Source of the DNA: Thiocystis violacea
GTDB lineage: Bacteria > Pseudomonadota > Gammaproteobacteria > Chromatiales > Chromatiaceae
NCBI RefSeq assembly: GCF_016583565.1
Contig: NZ_NRRF01000044.1
Span: 1 to 44,228, forward strand
Reading direction: 5' to 3'
DNA: 44,228 nt
The position numbers were made by a program, and so were the translations under genes. This document shows, piece by piece, positions 34,267 through 43,634 of the stretch (positions are counted from its first letter, which is position 1; each line of letters starts with the position of its first letter). The notes beneath the pieces are model-generated. The model saw only the letters and a list, made by a program, of their open reading frames with translations, was not told where the DNA came from and did not search any database.

Positions 34267-35000
34267 GCCGGTTTCTCCTCGACCCGAACCCGACCTTCCC
34301 GAATCGGCCGCCAACCGCCATGCACGCCGCTGGTCCAATTGCGCTCGTCGCAGAGGTCGAGACCCCGGTCACCCGGCATGGTGCCCTCGCCATCCGGCCA
34401 TTGCAGCCGCGCGCCATCTGGCGCATCGACTGGCAAGGGCACGGAGCGCAGGACGTGCAAGACGCTTTCGCCCTCGTGCCATCCGTCGAATAACCGACGG
34501 CTCGGGAGGCATGGCTTACGGCCGATGAAGAGCGGGCGGGCTGGGTGATCGAGGGCGGTGGCCACATCATCCAGCGTCGGGGGCTCGTCGGTTGGTTCGA
34601 GGCGTAGAGCGACGAGCATGGACAGGTCGGCGTGGTAGTCGCGGTAGCGCTGCAAGGTCAACGCCTTGCGGCCGTCCGGCTGCGGCGCATAACTAGGACT
34701 CTTCGCACGCCCTTCCGGAATGCCTTGGGTTGTCCATCCCTGATCATTCTCAAACAGCAATGCGGTTTGATAATCCTGTATTCGCGTTCCCTGGCGCTCC
34801 AAGCGCGCGCCTAAAACAAGCCGCTCCTGCAATCGATCATGTTTCTCTGTTTCCTCGCGCCGCCAGCCCAGGGCATTGCCCAGCAGTCCCGTGACCATCG
34901 ACAGTGCCGGAAAGTCGCGGATGATGCCGAAGTTATCGATGGTTTCCCCACCGAACGCCATCAGCGGCGCCTCCAGCCGCAGGAGTAGATGGCGAGGCAT
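34263..35000 (-). CDS. cas5: Cas5e (CasD), Cascade subunit
   Basis: A 245-residue Cas5 of type I-E, which holds the 5' handle of the crRNA in Cascade. It opens RHLLLRLEAPLMAFGGETID followed by RDFPALSMVTGLLGNALGW, the typical I-E N-terminus. The C-terminal region with GRKPCLPSRRLF also fits. It starts one base after the cas7 stop and overlaps cas6e. Confidence 0.95.
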   Translation of the reverse strand: MPRHLLLRLEAPLMAFGGETIDNFGIIRDFPALSMVTGLLGNALGWRREETEKHDRLQERLVLGARLERQGTRIQDYQTALLFENDQGWTTQGIPEGRAKSPSYAPQPDGRKALTLQRYRDYHADLSMLVALRLEPTDEPPTLDDVATALDHPARPLFIGRKPCLPSRRLFDGWHEGESVLHVLRSVPLPVDAPDGARLQWPDGEGTMPGDRGLDLCDERNWTSGVHGGWRPIREGRVRVEEKPA

Positions 35001-35001
35001 G

Positions 35002-36201
35002 TCAGCACGCCCCTGTCACGATCGCCTCAGCGGTCCAGGTGGCGAGCGCGCTCAGATTGAGGCGTTGGGCCTGCGGAATCTCGACCGGATCGAGCGCCAT
35101 CACGCGGCGGGTCAAGGTCGCGCCGTAAGCCTCGTCCATCTTGGCGATTTCGTCGCTCAGGCAGACCACGGCGCGTTCGCGAATCGGCCTCTCATCCCGG
35201 GCCGACAGTGGCAGGGCATCGTGAAAGGCGCCTGCCAGACTGCGCGGCTGCCAATCACCCGCCTCGACCAGCATCAGCTTGGCCCAGTCGAATGGCGCGG
35301 TCGAACCGCGTTTCGCGCCGGGGCTGACGGTGGCGATCAGGTGCAGGAGGTGTTCGACGACTTTCCCCGCTAACGCGCGCTTCTCCGGTGGCGTCGTGGC
35401 AGCGAAGCATTCTTTGGCCGCGAGGCCCTCCAGATTCTCGATCAGTTGGCGGACATCGACCACGACATAGCCGTAGTACAGCCCCGAGGCCAGCTCGGTG
35501 TCGAAGATGCCCGCCGAGCCCAGCTCGCCGCTTTCCTGAAGGAGATCGTCGACGACGGTGAAATAGTCGTTCTCGACCTGGGCCTCATGCACCGTAAAGG
35601 CATGGGCCACGTAGACCGCGGCGTCCCGGCTGGTGAGGACGTCGGATGTCACCATCCGACCGAACAGGGCCGATTCCAGACCGCTCCCATGCTTTAGCGC
35701 CTCGATGTTCTTCTTCTCGTCCTTCAGCATTTTCGCCACGGTGATGCGCACGGCGCTTTCGTCCGCACTTGCGCTCGCCGACTCGATGCAGCGCTGGACC
35801 AGATAGTCGATTTCGGCTTTTCCCATCAACACGGCCTGACCGGTATTCAGTGCATCGTTACCTTTCATCTCCTTTCCTGCCTTGTCCACCAAGCCGCCAT
35901 TGCGCAAGGCCTCCACCGCCGCTTGCGCCAGGGTCTCGGTGACGCCGCCCTCGACGATCCGCTTGCGGATCAGCTCCAGCGTTCCCCGAGAGCGGATCGC
36001 CATCGGAACCGCCAGCGCTGACAAGGCAAACCGGTCGTCGGCGATCCGCCAATGACGCTTCAAGCATTGCGAAGAGATCCGTGTCCGCATGGCGTTCCCC
36101 AGCGGCAGGCGCTTGGCGAGTCCGGCATCGTCGCGATTGATCAGCGCGGCGGGATAGGTGTGCAGGGTGTGGATCTGGATGAAACGCGGTTCAGTCGTCA
36201 T
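35002..36201 (-). CDS. cas7: Cas7e (CasC), Cascade backbone
   Basis: A 399-residue RAMP protein that forms the six-copy crRNA backbone. FIQIHTLHTYPAALINRDDA at the N-terminus, GNAMRTRISSQCLKRHWR, and the SSELLYYGY-type block (here LASGLYYGYVVVDVRQL) identify it. It is slightly longer than the E. coli protein (about 363). It follows cas11 by 25 bp and is one base from cas5. Confidence 0.96.
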   Translation of the reverse strand: MTTEPRFIQIHTLHTYPAALINRDDAGLAKRLPLGNAMRTRISSQCLKRHWRIADDRFALSALAVPMAIRSRGTLELIRKRIVEGGVTETLAQAAVEALRNGGLVDKAGKEMKGNDALNTGQAVLMGKAEIDYLVQRCIESASASADESAVRITVAKMLKDEKKNIEALKHGSGLESALFGRMVTSDVLTSRDAAVYVAHAFTVHEAQVENDYFTVVDDLLQESGELGSAGIFDTELASGLYYGYVVVDVRQLIENLEGLAAKECFAATTPPEKRALAGKVVEHLLHLIATVSPGAKRGSTAPFDWAKLMLVEAGDWQPRSLAGAFHDALPLSARDERPIRERAVVCLSDEIAKMDEAYGATLTRRVMALDPVEIPQAQRLNLSALATWTAEAIVTGAC

Positions 36202-36226
36202 GGCGTTACAGTTCCTTGTCGGTCAT

Positions 36227-36799
36227 TCAGGCGGCTTGTTTGTTGGATTTGGCGAGCGCGTAGAAATAGCGGCCGGCGATGCGCATGCGGATGGCTTCCG
36301 CCTTTTCCTCATCCCGACCTTCAGACAGGATCAGCCAACCAAGCTCGTGCCAGTTTGGGGCGACCTCCTTCGACGCGAGTAGGCGCAGCAGGCGCGGCAG
36401 AAGTTGGCGAAAGGCATCTCCTCGGGAGGTGAGGAGCTTAGTCACTCGCGACTCCGACACTCCGGCCGTGCAGAGCTGATTCCCGAGCGAGCCGCTGGCA
36501 TGACCAGCCAGCGCCATGCCGTGAGCGATCAAGGCCCAGCGCCGCCAGGTTTCCGGCGGCCAACTCTCGGGCTCAAGGCCAGCGTGAATGAGTGCACGCG
36601 CCAGGGCGGCGATCTGATGCGGGCGAAGCTCGCCGTCTGGGTCAAGGCGAGCCAAGGCCGCTTTTTCACCCTTGCCCAAGCCGTAAAGGTCGCCGTTGAA
36701 ACGGGCGGCCTGACCGATGAGTTGGGCGAGCCTGGCGATCGGTGAGCTTTCGCGCTCCGCGCTGGCAGGCGCTTGGGGCTCGGTTTCAGGGCTGGACAT
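36227..36799 (-). CDS. cas11: Cas11 (Cse2, CasB), Cascade small subunit
   Basis: A 190-residue, mainly helical protein that lines the belly of Cascade. I chose the ATG at 36797-36799 (MSSPETEPQ), which overlaps the end of cas8e by 14 bp. The longer frame runs back through cas8e. Family features include RLAQLIGQAARF near the N-terminus and the C-terminal RIAGRYFYAL. The alternative frame upstream lacks a ribosome-binding site. Confidence 0.92.
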   Translation of the reverse strand: MSSPETEPQAPASAERESSPIARLAQLIGQAARFNGDLYGLGKGEKAALARLDPDGELRPHQIAALARALIHAGLEPESWPPETWRRWALIAHGMALAGHASGSLGNQLCTAGVSESRVTKLLTSRGDAFRQLLPRLLRLLASKEVAPNWHELGWLILSEGRDEEKAEAIRMRIAGRYFYALAKSNKQAA

Positions 36800-38378
36800 A
36801 TGATGTCTCCTTGGCGTCCTTTTGCACTTTGTAGTAGTGAGCCAGGGTTGGCAGGGTCTTGTCGCTGAGCAGTCCGCCATGCAATCGGCTCAGGGCCGCG
36901 GCACGGGCGCGATAGCGTTGCTCACCGCTGCGCGGCCCTGAGTCAAAGGCGTCGATGAGGATGGCCTTTGCCCGCTCCGCCATGTCCAGATACCAGCGCA
37001 GGCGGACGTCCTCGGGCTGTTCGGATTCGACCTCCTCGTTCAGTCCGAGCGGACCGTCGAAGAAGCGCGAGTCCTCGAAGTGTTCGAACGGTTTGGCAAA
37101 GAGATTGGCCTTGTCCTTCGCGCTGTCACCGAACTTGTCTTTCGGCTCGCCGTTTTCGAAGAGGGTCGCTAAGGCGGTCCATAGCACCCCGCGAATCTTG
37201 CTGATGTCCGAGACCCGCTCCTCCGCGATCTTCGCGACCCCATCGGTCTTCTTCTGAATCATGAAGGCACGAATTTTCGGTGAGATGGGAATCCGCCGTT
37301 CGTGGTAACCCTCGGTCTTGCCTTGTCCGCGTGTTACCCCACGCGCCAACATCACAATCCCTTGAGCGCCATCCTCCGCAATCAATTCCTGGGCGATCGG
37401 CGAGCGGAATTTCTGGCCGAACAACAGTTCGGATGAGAGCTTGTAGTCAAAGCCTTTGCCGGTAATGGTGAGCGCCTTGCCCGCACCGATCTCGATTGGC
37501 ATCCAGGCATCGCCCGTCACACCATTGCGGCTCTTGGCTTCGATTCGCGGAGCCTTGCTGCCAGTGGCCACTGCAGCGATTCCATTGGGGGACTCGACGA
37601 GACGAATCCGGCGACAGATCTCGATATAGAAGGGATCGAGCGCCGCGAAGGCGAGGCTGTCGGTCCCGTTCCAAGAACGCAGCCAGACCAGGCCAATTCC
37701 ACCCTGCTCGCAGAGCGCCATGTCCTGCGCGATCTCGGCGCGGCAACTGAGAAGTCGTCGGACATCCCGCGCCCAGCGTTTGCCCCAGCCGCCAAGTGGG
37801 ACCGCGCCCAGCGCGGGGCGACTTGCGAATCCTCCGTTCATCCGAGAGATCCCATAGTTCCCTGCGCCAAGGAATCCCTCCTGGGTCTGCAGGCTGATCA
37901 AGGCCAGCAGCCAATCCTCGGGCGTGCATCGCCGCATGCGGGCCGCCTTGAGATCGTGGTTCTTTGATGTCACCAGCATGTCCAACTCATCCGGCGCATT
38001 GATCTGGTTCTTCCAAGCCTTCAGCGTTCCTTCTGGGACAGGCGCTTGCATCAGCGCGGGGCGCTCGGGAGGCGTGATCACACACCACGCCGCCCCGTCC
38101 AGATCATCCGGCGTCAAAGCCAACAGCGCGGCTTTCCAGGCCGCCTCATCGGTAAAGGGCGCGGTCTGGCCAGCCTGATGCAGTGCCATCGCCGCGAGTT
38201 GCACCAGGAAGGCATGCCAGGGGTGGCGTTGATGCGGTCTCAAGGCCGGGAAGTCGCGAATCCGATCATCGGCCAGGGCGACCAAGAGCGCCGGTAGGCT
38301 GAGGTGAACCCGTGAGCCATCGGCCGCCAGGCGGGCGCCTATGAGTGGTTCGTCGAGCAGTGAATAACGCAGCGTCAT
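36786..38378 (-). CDS. cas8e: Cas8e (Cse1, CasA), large subunit of Cascade
   Basis: A 530-residue large subunit that recognises the PAM and recruits Cas3. The N-terminal RYSLLDEPLIGARLAADGS, the HPWHAFLVQLAAMALHQAG block and the Cys/Arg-rich centre are typical. The length is close to the usual 500. It begins 17 bp after the cas3 stop. No frameshift or loss is visible. Confidence 0.95.
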   Translation of the reverse strand: MTLRYSLLDEPLIGARLAADGSRVHLSLPALLVALADDRIRDFPALRPHQRHPWHAFLVQLAAMALHQAGQTAPFTDEAAWKAALLALTPDDLDGAAWCVITPPERPALMQAPVPEGTLKAWKNQINAPDELDMLVTSKNHDLKAARMRRCTPEDWLLALISLQTQEGFLGAGNYGISRMNGGFASRPALGAVPLGGWGKRWARDVRRLLSCRAEIAQDMALCEQGGIGLVWLRSWNGTDSLAFAALDPFYIEICRRIRLVESPNGIAAVATGSKAPRIEAKSRNGVTGDAWMPIEIGAGKALTITGKGFDYKLSSELLFGQKFRSPIAQELIAEDGAQGIVMLARGVTRGQGKTEGYHERRIPISPKIRAFMIQKKTDGVAKIAEERVSDISKIRGVLWTALATLFENGEPKDKFGDSAKDKANLFAKPFEHFEDSRFFDGPLGLNEEVESEQPEDVRLRWYLDMAERAKAILIDAFDSGPRSGEQRYRARAAALSRLHGGLLSDKTLPTLAHYYKVQKDAKETSYVQP

Positions 38379-38395
38379 CGCAGACTCCTAGCTGA

Positions 38396-41005
38396 TTAGC
38401 CGTCGATCCTCTCCAGTCCCAGGCGGCTATAGCGAAACTGAGCTGTCTCCAGACTGAACAGGATCGTGCCCTCCTGGACCTCCACCCCCATTGGTTGGGC
38501 GTCCGGATCGATGCCCTTGGGCACCAGGAAATGGCGCACGGGCAGATGCTTCAACGGCTGGCCGAATGGCCCGGGCGGAGCCAGATCGAAGGTCAACAGA
38601 CGGTCGCGCACACCTAGGCGGGTAGCAATGTCGAGATCGGTCGGAAAGCCCTGTTGGGCGTCGAAGGCCTTGTCGATTTCCAGGCCGTGGAGGTGGGCGA
38701 TGGTGCGCTGGGCGCCGGTCTGTCCTTCGATCTTCTGGCCGAGCTGCTTCCAAGCCTCGCCCAGCGATTCCATTTCCTGCAACCGATCCGGATGCGTCGC
38801 CCCCTCGACCAACGCCCGGTTATCCTCGGGAATCGTGATGCTAGGACGCTCAACGATCAGGCGGCGTGTGGCCTCGACGGTGCGCAGGTCAGGGTAGATG
38901 CCGTCGCCATCGCGGAACGGTCCCAGGCCATGCCGGGAAGTTTGCAGCAGCGGAGACAGATCATGATTCGGCGGCGTCAGGATCCAGGCTTGCGGTAAGC
39001 GGAACGCCTCGGGGCGCTGCTCTTCCGGACGCGGATGTCGATGCAGCCGCCCGATACGCTGCAAGAGCACGTCCATCGGACAGAGATCGGTGATGAGCAG
39101 ATCGGCGTCCAGGTCGAGGCTTTGCTCCAGCGTTTGGGTACCGACAACGATTCGCGCGCCAGGCGGGCGCTCCTTGCCGAGCTGTGCTTGGATCGCGGCG
39201 TCCAGCAACGGGCGATCCTCGCGGCTGAAACGGCTGTGGTGCAAGGTTCTGGACCCATTCACTGCGAACAGCAGGTTGGGCGCGAGTTGTTCAATCGCGC
39301 GGAAGACCGCGAGCGCCGCAGGGACGGTGTTGCGCACGATGAGCACCTTGGCGCCCGCCGATGCGACATCGATCGCCAGCCGGGCGATGGCCTCGGGATC
39401 GTCGATGAGATCGCGCAAGATCCAGGTGACCGACTTGGGGCGAATGGTCGAGTCGATGGCGCGCATGGCGAGCTGGTCGGACAGTGCGGGATAGGGTGCG
39501 TCGCACGCCGCTTGAAAGGCCGGAGGCGCCGACCTGGAATCGTGGCCAAGCGCGAGATAACGCGTCCTTGCGCTGGAACCGAGGGTCGCGGACAGCAGCA
39601 GCGCATGGCCGCCGCATCCCAAGTGCGCCTGAAGCAGACGCTCCAGGAGGACCGTCATGTAGGGATCGGAGGCGTGGACCTCGTCCACCACGACCAGGCT
39701 GCGCGCCAGAAGGGCATGCCGCAGGTGGGCATGACGCACCTGCAAGGCGCCGAACAGCGCCTGATCGACCGTGCCCACGGCGATCGGCGCGGCTAGGAAG
39801 CGCTTGGGAGACTCAGCCGCCCAGCGGCGATGCGCCTCCGCGTCTTCCGGTTTGTCCGGCCACAAGACCTTGAAGTCCGGGAGCGCTGTGGGTTCCTGGC
39901 CGTCGGCGCTGGCGTAGCCCGGCAGGGCGCGCACGGTGACAGGCGGATTGGTTGGCCAAAGGCGTGCAACCGCCGTCAGAATCCGCTCGTAGACCTGGCT
40001 GGCCGAGACGCGGGTCGGGAGCGCGAAATAGAGACTATCCACCTCACCACGCGCGAAGAGGTGCACGAAGCGCCAGAGCGCCGCCTCGGTCTTGCCGCTG
40101 CCAGTTTCTGACTCCAAGACAACCAGCGGCCCCAGGTCCGAGGAATCCATCGCCGCCTGGATGGGATAAGGCGGATTGCCGAAGGTCTGAGCGAAGCTTG
40201 GTGAAAGTGTCCCCAGGGCATGGCGCCAGTCGTCGGCATCCAGTCCCAGCGACCTGATCGCACGCTCCGCGCAATCGATCGCGGTCTCTGCCCGATCCTC
40301 GCCGGGTGTCGAAAATGGAAAGAACGCCGTATCCGAGCCGAGCCAATCGGCCAGTTGCACCAATCCTGCGAACAGATGGCCGAAGGCCGGCGCGTCCGGC
40401 AACGGCTCGCCGCTCGGCGCGAAGGCTTCCGGGAAAAGATCAGTTGCGCGTCGCCCAATCTCTTCGAGCACGGGAGCCGGATCGTAAAGGGTCTTCCCAT
40501 CCGCTCCGACGACGGGCTTCCAGATCGCGCGGTTCCAATCGCCTGCATTCTCGATGATTGGACGGCCGTGATGACTGATGCTGGCCTTCAGCAGCGGCTC
40601 GACAGCCTCGCCCCAGGTACAGATCGCGTCAACCGGGAGCAGGGCGACCAACGCCTGGAGGAAGGGGGTCTCGTCAAAGAGTTTGATTGCTTCCAGGCCG
40701 TGTCCAGCATGCGCCGGCCAACCCGGAGTGGCGCCCTTGAGCCAGCGTTTCGCCTGGAATCCGCTATTGGCCTTGCCGATGTCATGAAGGAAGACCAGGC
40801 AGGCAAGCCGCGCGATGTCTTGGAGGCTGAGTCGTCGACCTGCCGTGCGTTCCAACGCTCGCCGTATCGAGTGACAGGCGCACAGGTGAACGAAGCAACT
40901 CGCGACATCAATGAGATGGTCTACGAGCGGATGCCAACCGGAGATGGCCCCATTGTCGTCGCGCTGGAGCTTTCCGAATGCCGCGGAGTGGTTCCCTTGC
41001 ATCAT
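38396..41005 (-). CDS. cas3: Cas3, HD nuclease-helicase of type I-E
   Basis: The effector recruited by Cascade to shred target DNA, 869 residues from the ATG at 41003-41005. A second ATG follows directly, and a TTG at 41044 would add 13. HD domain: His25 in WHPLVDHL, His74-Asp75 in FLHDIGKANSGFQ and His145-His146 in SISHHGRP. Helicase: ETGSGKT at 300-306, DEVH at 441-444, LLLSATLG, and TQTLEQSLDLDADLL with RIGRLHRH. All motifs are intact. It heads the eight-gene cas operon. The upstream region with an inverted repeat is shared with the divergent RMF-like gene. Confidence 0.96.
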   Translation of the reverse strand: MMQGNHSAAFGKLQRDDNGAISGWHPLVDHLIDVASCFVHLCACHSIRRALERTAGRRLSLQDIARLACLVFLHDIGKANSGFQAKRWLKGATPGWPAHAGHGLEAIKLFDETPFLQALVALLPVDAICTWGEAVEPLLKASISHHGRPIIENAGDWNRAIWKPVVGADGKTLYDPAPVLEEIGRRATDLFPEAFAPSGEPLPDAPAFGHLFAGLVQLADWLGSDTAFFPFSTPGEDRAETAIDCAERAIRSLGLDADDWRHALGTLSPSFAQTFGNPPYPIQAAMDSSDLGPLVVLESETGSGKTEAALWRFVHLFARGEVDSLYFALPTRVSASQVYERILTAVARLWPTNPPVTVRALPGYASADGQEPTALPDFKVLWPDKPEDAEAHRRWAAESPKRFLAAPIAVGTVDQALFGALQVRHAHLRHALLARSLVVVDEVHASDPYMTVLLERLLQAHLGCGGHALLLSATLGSSARTRYLALGHDSRSAPPAFQAACDAPYPALSDQLAMRAIDSTIRPKSVTWILRDLIDDPEAIARLAIDVASAGAKVLIVRNTVPAALAVFRAIEQLAPNLLFAVNGSRTLHHSRFSREDRPLLDAAIQAQLGKERPPGARIVVGTQTLEQSLDLDADLLITDLCPMDVLLQRIGRLHRHPRPEEQRPEAFRLPQAWILTPPNHDLSPLLQTSRHGLGPFRDGDGIYPDLRTVEATRRLIVERPSITIPEDNRALVEGATHPDRLQEMESLGEAWKQLGQKIEGQTGAQRTIAHLHGLEIDKAFDAQQGFPTDLDIATRLGVRDRLLTFDLAPPGPFGQPLKHLPVRHFLVPKGIDPDAQPMGVEVQEGTILFSLETAQFRYSRLGLERIDG

Positions 41006-41099
41006 CCCTTGTCTCTGGCTTGCACGCGTTCCTGTTGGCCCCAAAACCGGGGGCGCCGCCGCGAAAACGGACGAAACAGCCTCGTGACGTTGTTGCGTA

Positions 41100-41122
41100 G
41101 AATATCACTCTGAGGAATATTC
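41100..41122. promoter_or_regulatory. Inverted repeat between cas3 and the divergent gene
   Basis: GAATAT (41100-41105) and ATATTC (41117-41122) are perfect inverted copies 11 bp apart in a small AT-rich island within the 161-bp divergent intergenic region. It is a candidate operator for the cas operon, the RMF-like gene or both. Confidence 0.45.
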
Positions 41123-41166
41123 ACTTACCCAAGATTGTCATCACCCATTCACATGGAGCGGAATCG

Positions 41167-41487
41167 ATGCCAGCCCCCCTCCCTGAAGCCGTCGCCGACT
41201 TCGGCTGGTACGGCGCCGGCTACGCCGTCTGCATCGGCGGGACCGACGCCCCGGACTTCTACCCGCCGTTGAACGACCTGGAGGCCCAGGGCGAATGGCT
41301 CGCGGGCTTCGAGGCGGCCTGGTGCGACTGCCCGGACGCGGAGGCGATCCGCTCAATCCTGTTCGGCGACGGCATGGGCGGGGAGTCCCTGGACACCGCC
41401 CTCGGGCGGGCGCTGGAGGATCGGCCCGAGCTGCTGCGGCAGGTTCGGGCGTATCGAGCCGCTTGCGTCGCTGCGACCATGCACTGA
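41167..41487 (+). CDS. RMF-like small protein, copy 2
   Basis: A 106-residue acidic protein, paralogous to 27028-27345. The shared blocks are YPPLNDLEAQGEWLAGFEAA at residues about 38-57 and RALEDRPELLRQ near residue 82. The first block resembles ribosome modulation factor/CrpP proteins by eye (aromatic-Pro...WLAGF-x-x-A). This copy is better preserved than the other, which is cut into by endA. It diverges from cas3 and precedes an XRE regulator. The function is unknown. A ribosome- or stress-related role would be a guess from the motif. Confidence 0.65.
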   Translation: MPAPLPEAVADFGWYGAGYAVCIGGTDAPDFYPPLNDLEAQGEWLAGFEAAWCDCPDAEAIRSILFGDGMGGESLDTALGRALEDRPELLRQVRAYRAACVAATMH

Positions 41488-41572
41488 AGCGGCTGACGAG
41501 CCGGACGACCCCGCGCACCACGCGCGGCGCCCGGATCCTGCGGGGCGCGGCAGCGGCAATGAGGGACACCGA

Positions 41573-41974
41573 GTGGACGACATCATCAACGAATACCTCG
41601 ACATCGACTCCGCCGAGCTGACCAAGCGGATCGGGGAGCGCCTCCGCGAGACGCGGAAGCTTCTAGGTTGGTCTCTCAGCGATCTGTCCGCCCGCACCGG
41701 CGGGGTATTGAAGAAGTCTCGACTGAGCAACTACGAGCAGGGCTTGCGCCGGCCGGGTATCGAGGAGGTATTCCTGCTGGCCAAGGTCTTCGGCATGGTT
41801 TCGCCGACCTGGGTGCTCTGCCTGGATGAGTCGACTGGTCCTCTAAACGCGCCCGAGATCGACCTTCTGGCCCGGTATCGCGCCGCCGATGCCCGGGGCC
41901 GGGATCTGATCCAGAGTGCTGCGGAGATTGCGACCGATGTGCAGCTCGACACTAGCCGAAGGGTCGTTCCCTAG
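41573..41974 (+). CDS. XRE-family transcriptional regulator
   Basis: A 133-residue protein starting with GTG at 41573, preceded by GAGGGA. Residues about 15-75 are a lambda-type helix-turn-helix (RLRETRKLLGWSLSDLSART, KSRLSNYEQGLRRPG). The remainder is a short helical tail. It lies between the RMF-like gene and the second CRISPR array, and could control either or the inverted repeat at 41100. It resembles host-type rather than phage repressors. No antitoxin or toxin partner is seen next to it. Confidence 0.85.
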   Translation: MDDIINEYLDIDSAELTKRIGERLRETRKLLGWSLSDLSARTGGVLKKSRLSNYEQGLRRPGIEEVFLLAKVFGMVSPTWVLCLDESTGPLNAPEIDLLARYRAADARGRDLIQSAAEIATDVQLDTSRRVVP

Positions 41975-42109
41975 AGACGCACCGGCCTGCTATAGTTGAG
42001 GAGGATTCGACGCTCGCACGGCACGCTGCACATGAACTTTTCGGCTCCGCGAAATCCTGGGAACCCACCTCGCAAGTCGTTGATTAAAAAGCTTCTCCGG
42101 CAACGAGCA
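41975..42109 (+). promoter_or_regulatory. Presumed leader of the second CRISPR array
   Basis: The 135 bp before the first repeat contain no gene. The final stretch (42081-42100, TGATTAAAAAGCTTCTCCGG) is AT-rich relative to its flanks. The repeat's 3' end ATTGAGAC resembles usual crRNA 5' tags, which places the leader on this side. Confidence 0.5.
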
Positions 42110-43620
42110 GTTCGAATCAGAGACCCGTTCTAAAGGGGATTGAGACTGAGCTGATGCCTCACAGTCAAACACCTTGCATGTTCGAATCAGAGACCCGTTC
42201 TAAAGGGGATTGAGACACGATAGCTTAGACTTACTTGACTCTCTCTCTCAGTTCGAATCAGAGACCCGTTCTAAAGGGGATTGAGACATCTAAGTCAGAA
42301 GCGTATGCGCAGTTAAGTGGATGTTCGAATCAGAGACCCGTTCTAAAGGGGATTGAGACTTCCGCCTGTGTCTGTGGTTGCTCCCGCATCCAGTTCGAAT
42401 CAGAGACCCGTTCTAAAGGGGATTGAGACTTGTTCTGTTGCGCTGAGACTGGTCTATCGATGTTCGAATCAGAGACCCGTTCTAAAGGGGATTGAGACCT
42501 GCGTAGAACATTGGTTTCTCCTGTTGGCTGGTGTTCGAATCAGAGACCCGTTCTAAAGGGGATTGAGACCCTGTTGTGATGTACCCCGTGAAGGCGTCTA
42601 CCGTTCGAATCAGAGACCCGTTCTAAAGGGGATTGAGACTTCCAACGCCGGGATTTCCGTGAATGACAGTAGTTCGAATCAGAGACCCGTTCTAAAGGGG
42701 ATTGAGACGAGATGTTGCGAGATATCATGCCGATCATGTAAGTTCGAATCAGAGACCCGTTCTAAAGGGGATTGAGACTACCCGCGATCTTCGGAGTCGT
42801 AATGCTCAATATGTTCGAATCAGAGACCCGTTCTAAAGGGGATTGAGACCGCATTTCGCGAAGCTCCGATGCGATGCGGGAGTTCGAATCAGAGACCCGT
42901 TCTAAAGGGGATTGAGACACATGGTTCCGGTGTCATTCCGTATCGATTATTAGTTCGAATCAGAGACCCGTTCTAAAGGGGATTGAGACATTCGTGCCTC
43001 CGCGGTTTTGTCGCTTGCGGAAGTTCGAATCAGAGACCCGTTCTAAAGGGGATTGAGACCGTCGGCATAGCGGGCTTCGTCGATGGATGCGTGTTCGAAT
43101 CAGAGACCCGTTCTAAAGGGGATTGAGACCACCACTCGTGTTGCAACGGTCTCTGGCCCCATGTTCGAATCAGAGACCCGTTCTAAAGGGGATTGAGACA
43201 TGTTACGCGGCGAGCTTCATGGTCTCGGGGGGTTCGAATCAGAGACCCGTTCTAAAGGGGATTGAGACCCATGTGGCGCTCTTCGTTGGCGATCAGCTTG
43301 GTTCGAATCAGAGACCCGTTCTAAAGGGGATTGAGACCACCACTCGTGTTGCAACGGTCTCTGGCCCCATGTTCGAATCAGAGACCCGTTCTAAAGGGGA
43401 TTGAGACTCTGTTAGGGAATTGAGTATACGTATTTATACCGCGTTCGAATCAGAGACCCGTTCTAAAGGGGATTGAGACGGCTAGGCGAGTAGGGCAGCG
43501 TAGAGGTAGCGGCGTTCGAATCAGAGACCCGTTCTAAAGGGGATTGAGACCATGATGTCTCTCCGATACGGAATGAATTGAATGTTCGAATCAGAGACCC
43601 GTTCTAAAGGGGATTGAGAC
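42110..43620 (+). CRISPR. Second CRISPR array: 22 repeats of 37 nt, 21 spacers
   Basis: Identical 37-nt repeats run from 42110 to 43620. They begin GTTCGAATCAGAGACCC and end AAAGGGGATTGAGAC, with spacers of 32-35 nt. The repeat is unrelated to the type I-E one. The ATTGAGAC end and length suggest a type III or another type I subtype, but no matching cas genes are in the window. Spacers 15 (43130-43162) and 18 (43338-43370) are identical. The last repeat is undegraded and an IS630 element begins 14 bp after it. Confidence 0.98.
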
Positions 43621-43634
43621 ATTCAGGGCAGCTA

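Noticed and set aside
32703..41113. Plus-strand open frames opposite the cas operon, up to 351 codons in size class
   Set aside because: Antisense shadows of cas1 to cas3. No motifs or ribosome-binding sites.
42235..43404. Open frames repeating SNQRPVLKGIET
   Set aside because: Translations of the 37-nt CRISPR repeat, not genes.
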